Shown here piece by piece: positions 63,571 to 64,000 of a stretch of DNA of 64,000 nucleotides. The stretch lies in the NCBI GenBank assembly GCA_030427255.1, contig JAUHWY010000011.1:23933-87932 (forward strand), read 5' to 3'. Within the stretch, counting starts at the first letter, position 1; the number at the start of each line of letters is the position of its first letter. This stretch comes from Bacteroidia bacterium (GTDB taxonomy: Bacteria; Bacteroidota; Bacteroidia; CAIKAF01). The notes beneath the pieces were generated by a model. It was not told the DNA's origin. It was given only the letters and a program-made list of their open reading frames with translations, and ran no database searches. Position numbers and translations under genes: made by a program.

Positions 63571-64000
63571 TTATACCCTTCCAAAATATGTGGCTCCAAC
63601 CATCAACAACTCCCTGGATTACGACAATTGGCTCAGTTCCATAGTAGCGGATATAAATGCCAACCATCCCCCTTTTGAGGCGAGCTACAACAGCAATCAT
63701 ATTTACTTGTATTTGCCTACCCAATTTTTGAACAGCACCTGTGCCTGCGGTGAGGGAACCACCGATCAGGTGTATATTTTCAGAGATCGTTCCGGGATGG
63801 AAAATCCTGTGAGAAATGCCAGCATTTATTGTTGTAAGGAGGCGCCTTCGGGGTGTACGCTTAGCTTGCAACAAGCCCAAGAGGATTATGAAACCGATTT
63901 GATAGGTCAGCAGGCTTGGTACGACAGCCAAATGGCGATATGGTACAACAACTGCCAGGACAGCATCACGGATTCTTGTTCGAATGCTTTGGCGGCGATT
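63571..64000 (+). pseudogene. Second copy of an internal Rhs segment (runs off window)
   Basis: This 430-bp stretch aligns without gaps to 57345-57774 of the 3021-aa gene (offset 6226), with about 18 mismatches, most of them in the first 260 bp. It corresponds to residues about 1771-1913 and keeps the same reading frame. No start codon or signal precedes it; before 63571 the sequence is unrelated. It is either the left end of a displaced Rhs 3' portion, with another tip beyond the window, or a dead fragment. Confidence 0.8.

Overview
The window comes from a member of the Bacteroidota, most likely a gliding or marine Flavobacteriales-type bacterium. The evidence is a protein with SprB-type repeats and a gliding-motility C-terminal domain, a second protein with a type IX secretion (T9SS) sorting signal, a PorZ-like T9SS protein, a GldI-like lipoprotein, several lipoproteins with LxxC-type lipoboxes, genes mostly lacking strong Shine-Dalgarno sequences, and TAnnTTTG-like promoter elements. 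This assignment is inferred from gene content only.

Region 1-34 kb is mostly ordinary chromosome. It holds fmt (cut by the window edge), a large T9SS adhesin, two FKBP lipoproteins with a DHH phosphoesterase, ndk-trmH, an MMPL/RND exporter, small membrane and envelope genes, an HxlR regulator divergent from a NAD(P)-binding oxidoreductase and co-transcribed with an aldehyde dehydrogenase, tRNA-Ala(GGC), a fructosamine-kinase-like gene, recO-porZ, a GT-C glycosyltransferase, pdxH, a VWA/MoxR-type ATPase pair, a PafA-like phosphatase, a giant alpha-2-macroglobulin, and a 3-methyladenine glycosylase. Its intergenic spaces hold several families of repeats: a GC-rich foldable element (seven copies across the window), a MITE with 18-bp inverted ends and 5-bp target duplications, and hairpin tandem arrays.

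Region 34-40 kb is an accessory zone: a D,D-carboxypeptidase-like gene, a lipoprotein, and two type II toxin-antitoxin pairs whose toxins both look damaged (one by an in-frame stop, one by a 1-nt frameshift). It also has about 2 kb of 99-bp tandem repeats and other repeats.

Region 40.3-61.6 kb is the most striking part. Seven same-strand genes, mostly overlapping or spaced by a few bases, form one cluster: a predicted outer-membrane beta-barrel (862 aa), a secreted Ig-like protein, a lipoprotein, a 2204-aa SpvB/TcB-like YD protein, a 250-aa LolA-like protein, a 3021-aa Rhs protein ending in an HExxH metallopeptidase-like tip, and an overlapping 157-aa signal-peptide protein that looks like a periplasmic immunity protein. 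I infer a two-protein Rhs/Tc-like surface or toxin system with its own export and anchoring genes. Downstream come a DD35E transposase, repeats, and a 430-bp near-identical piece of the same Rhs gene that runs off the window, which suggests tip exchange by recombination.
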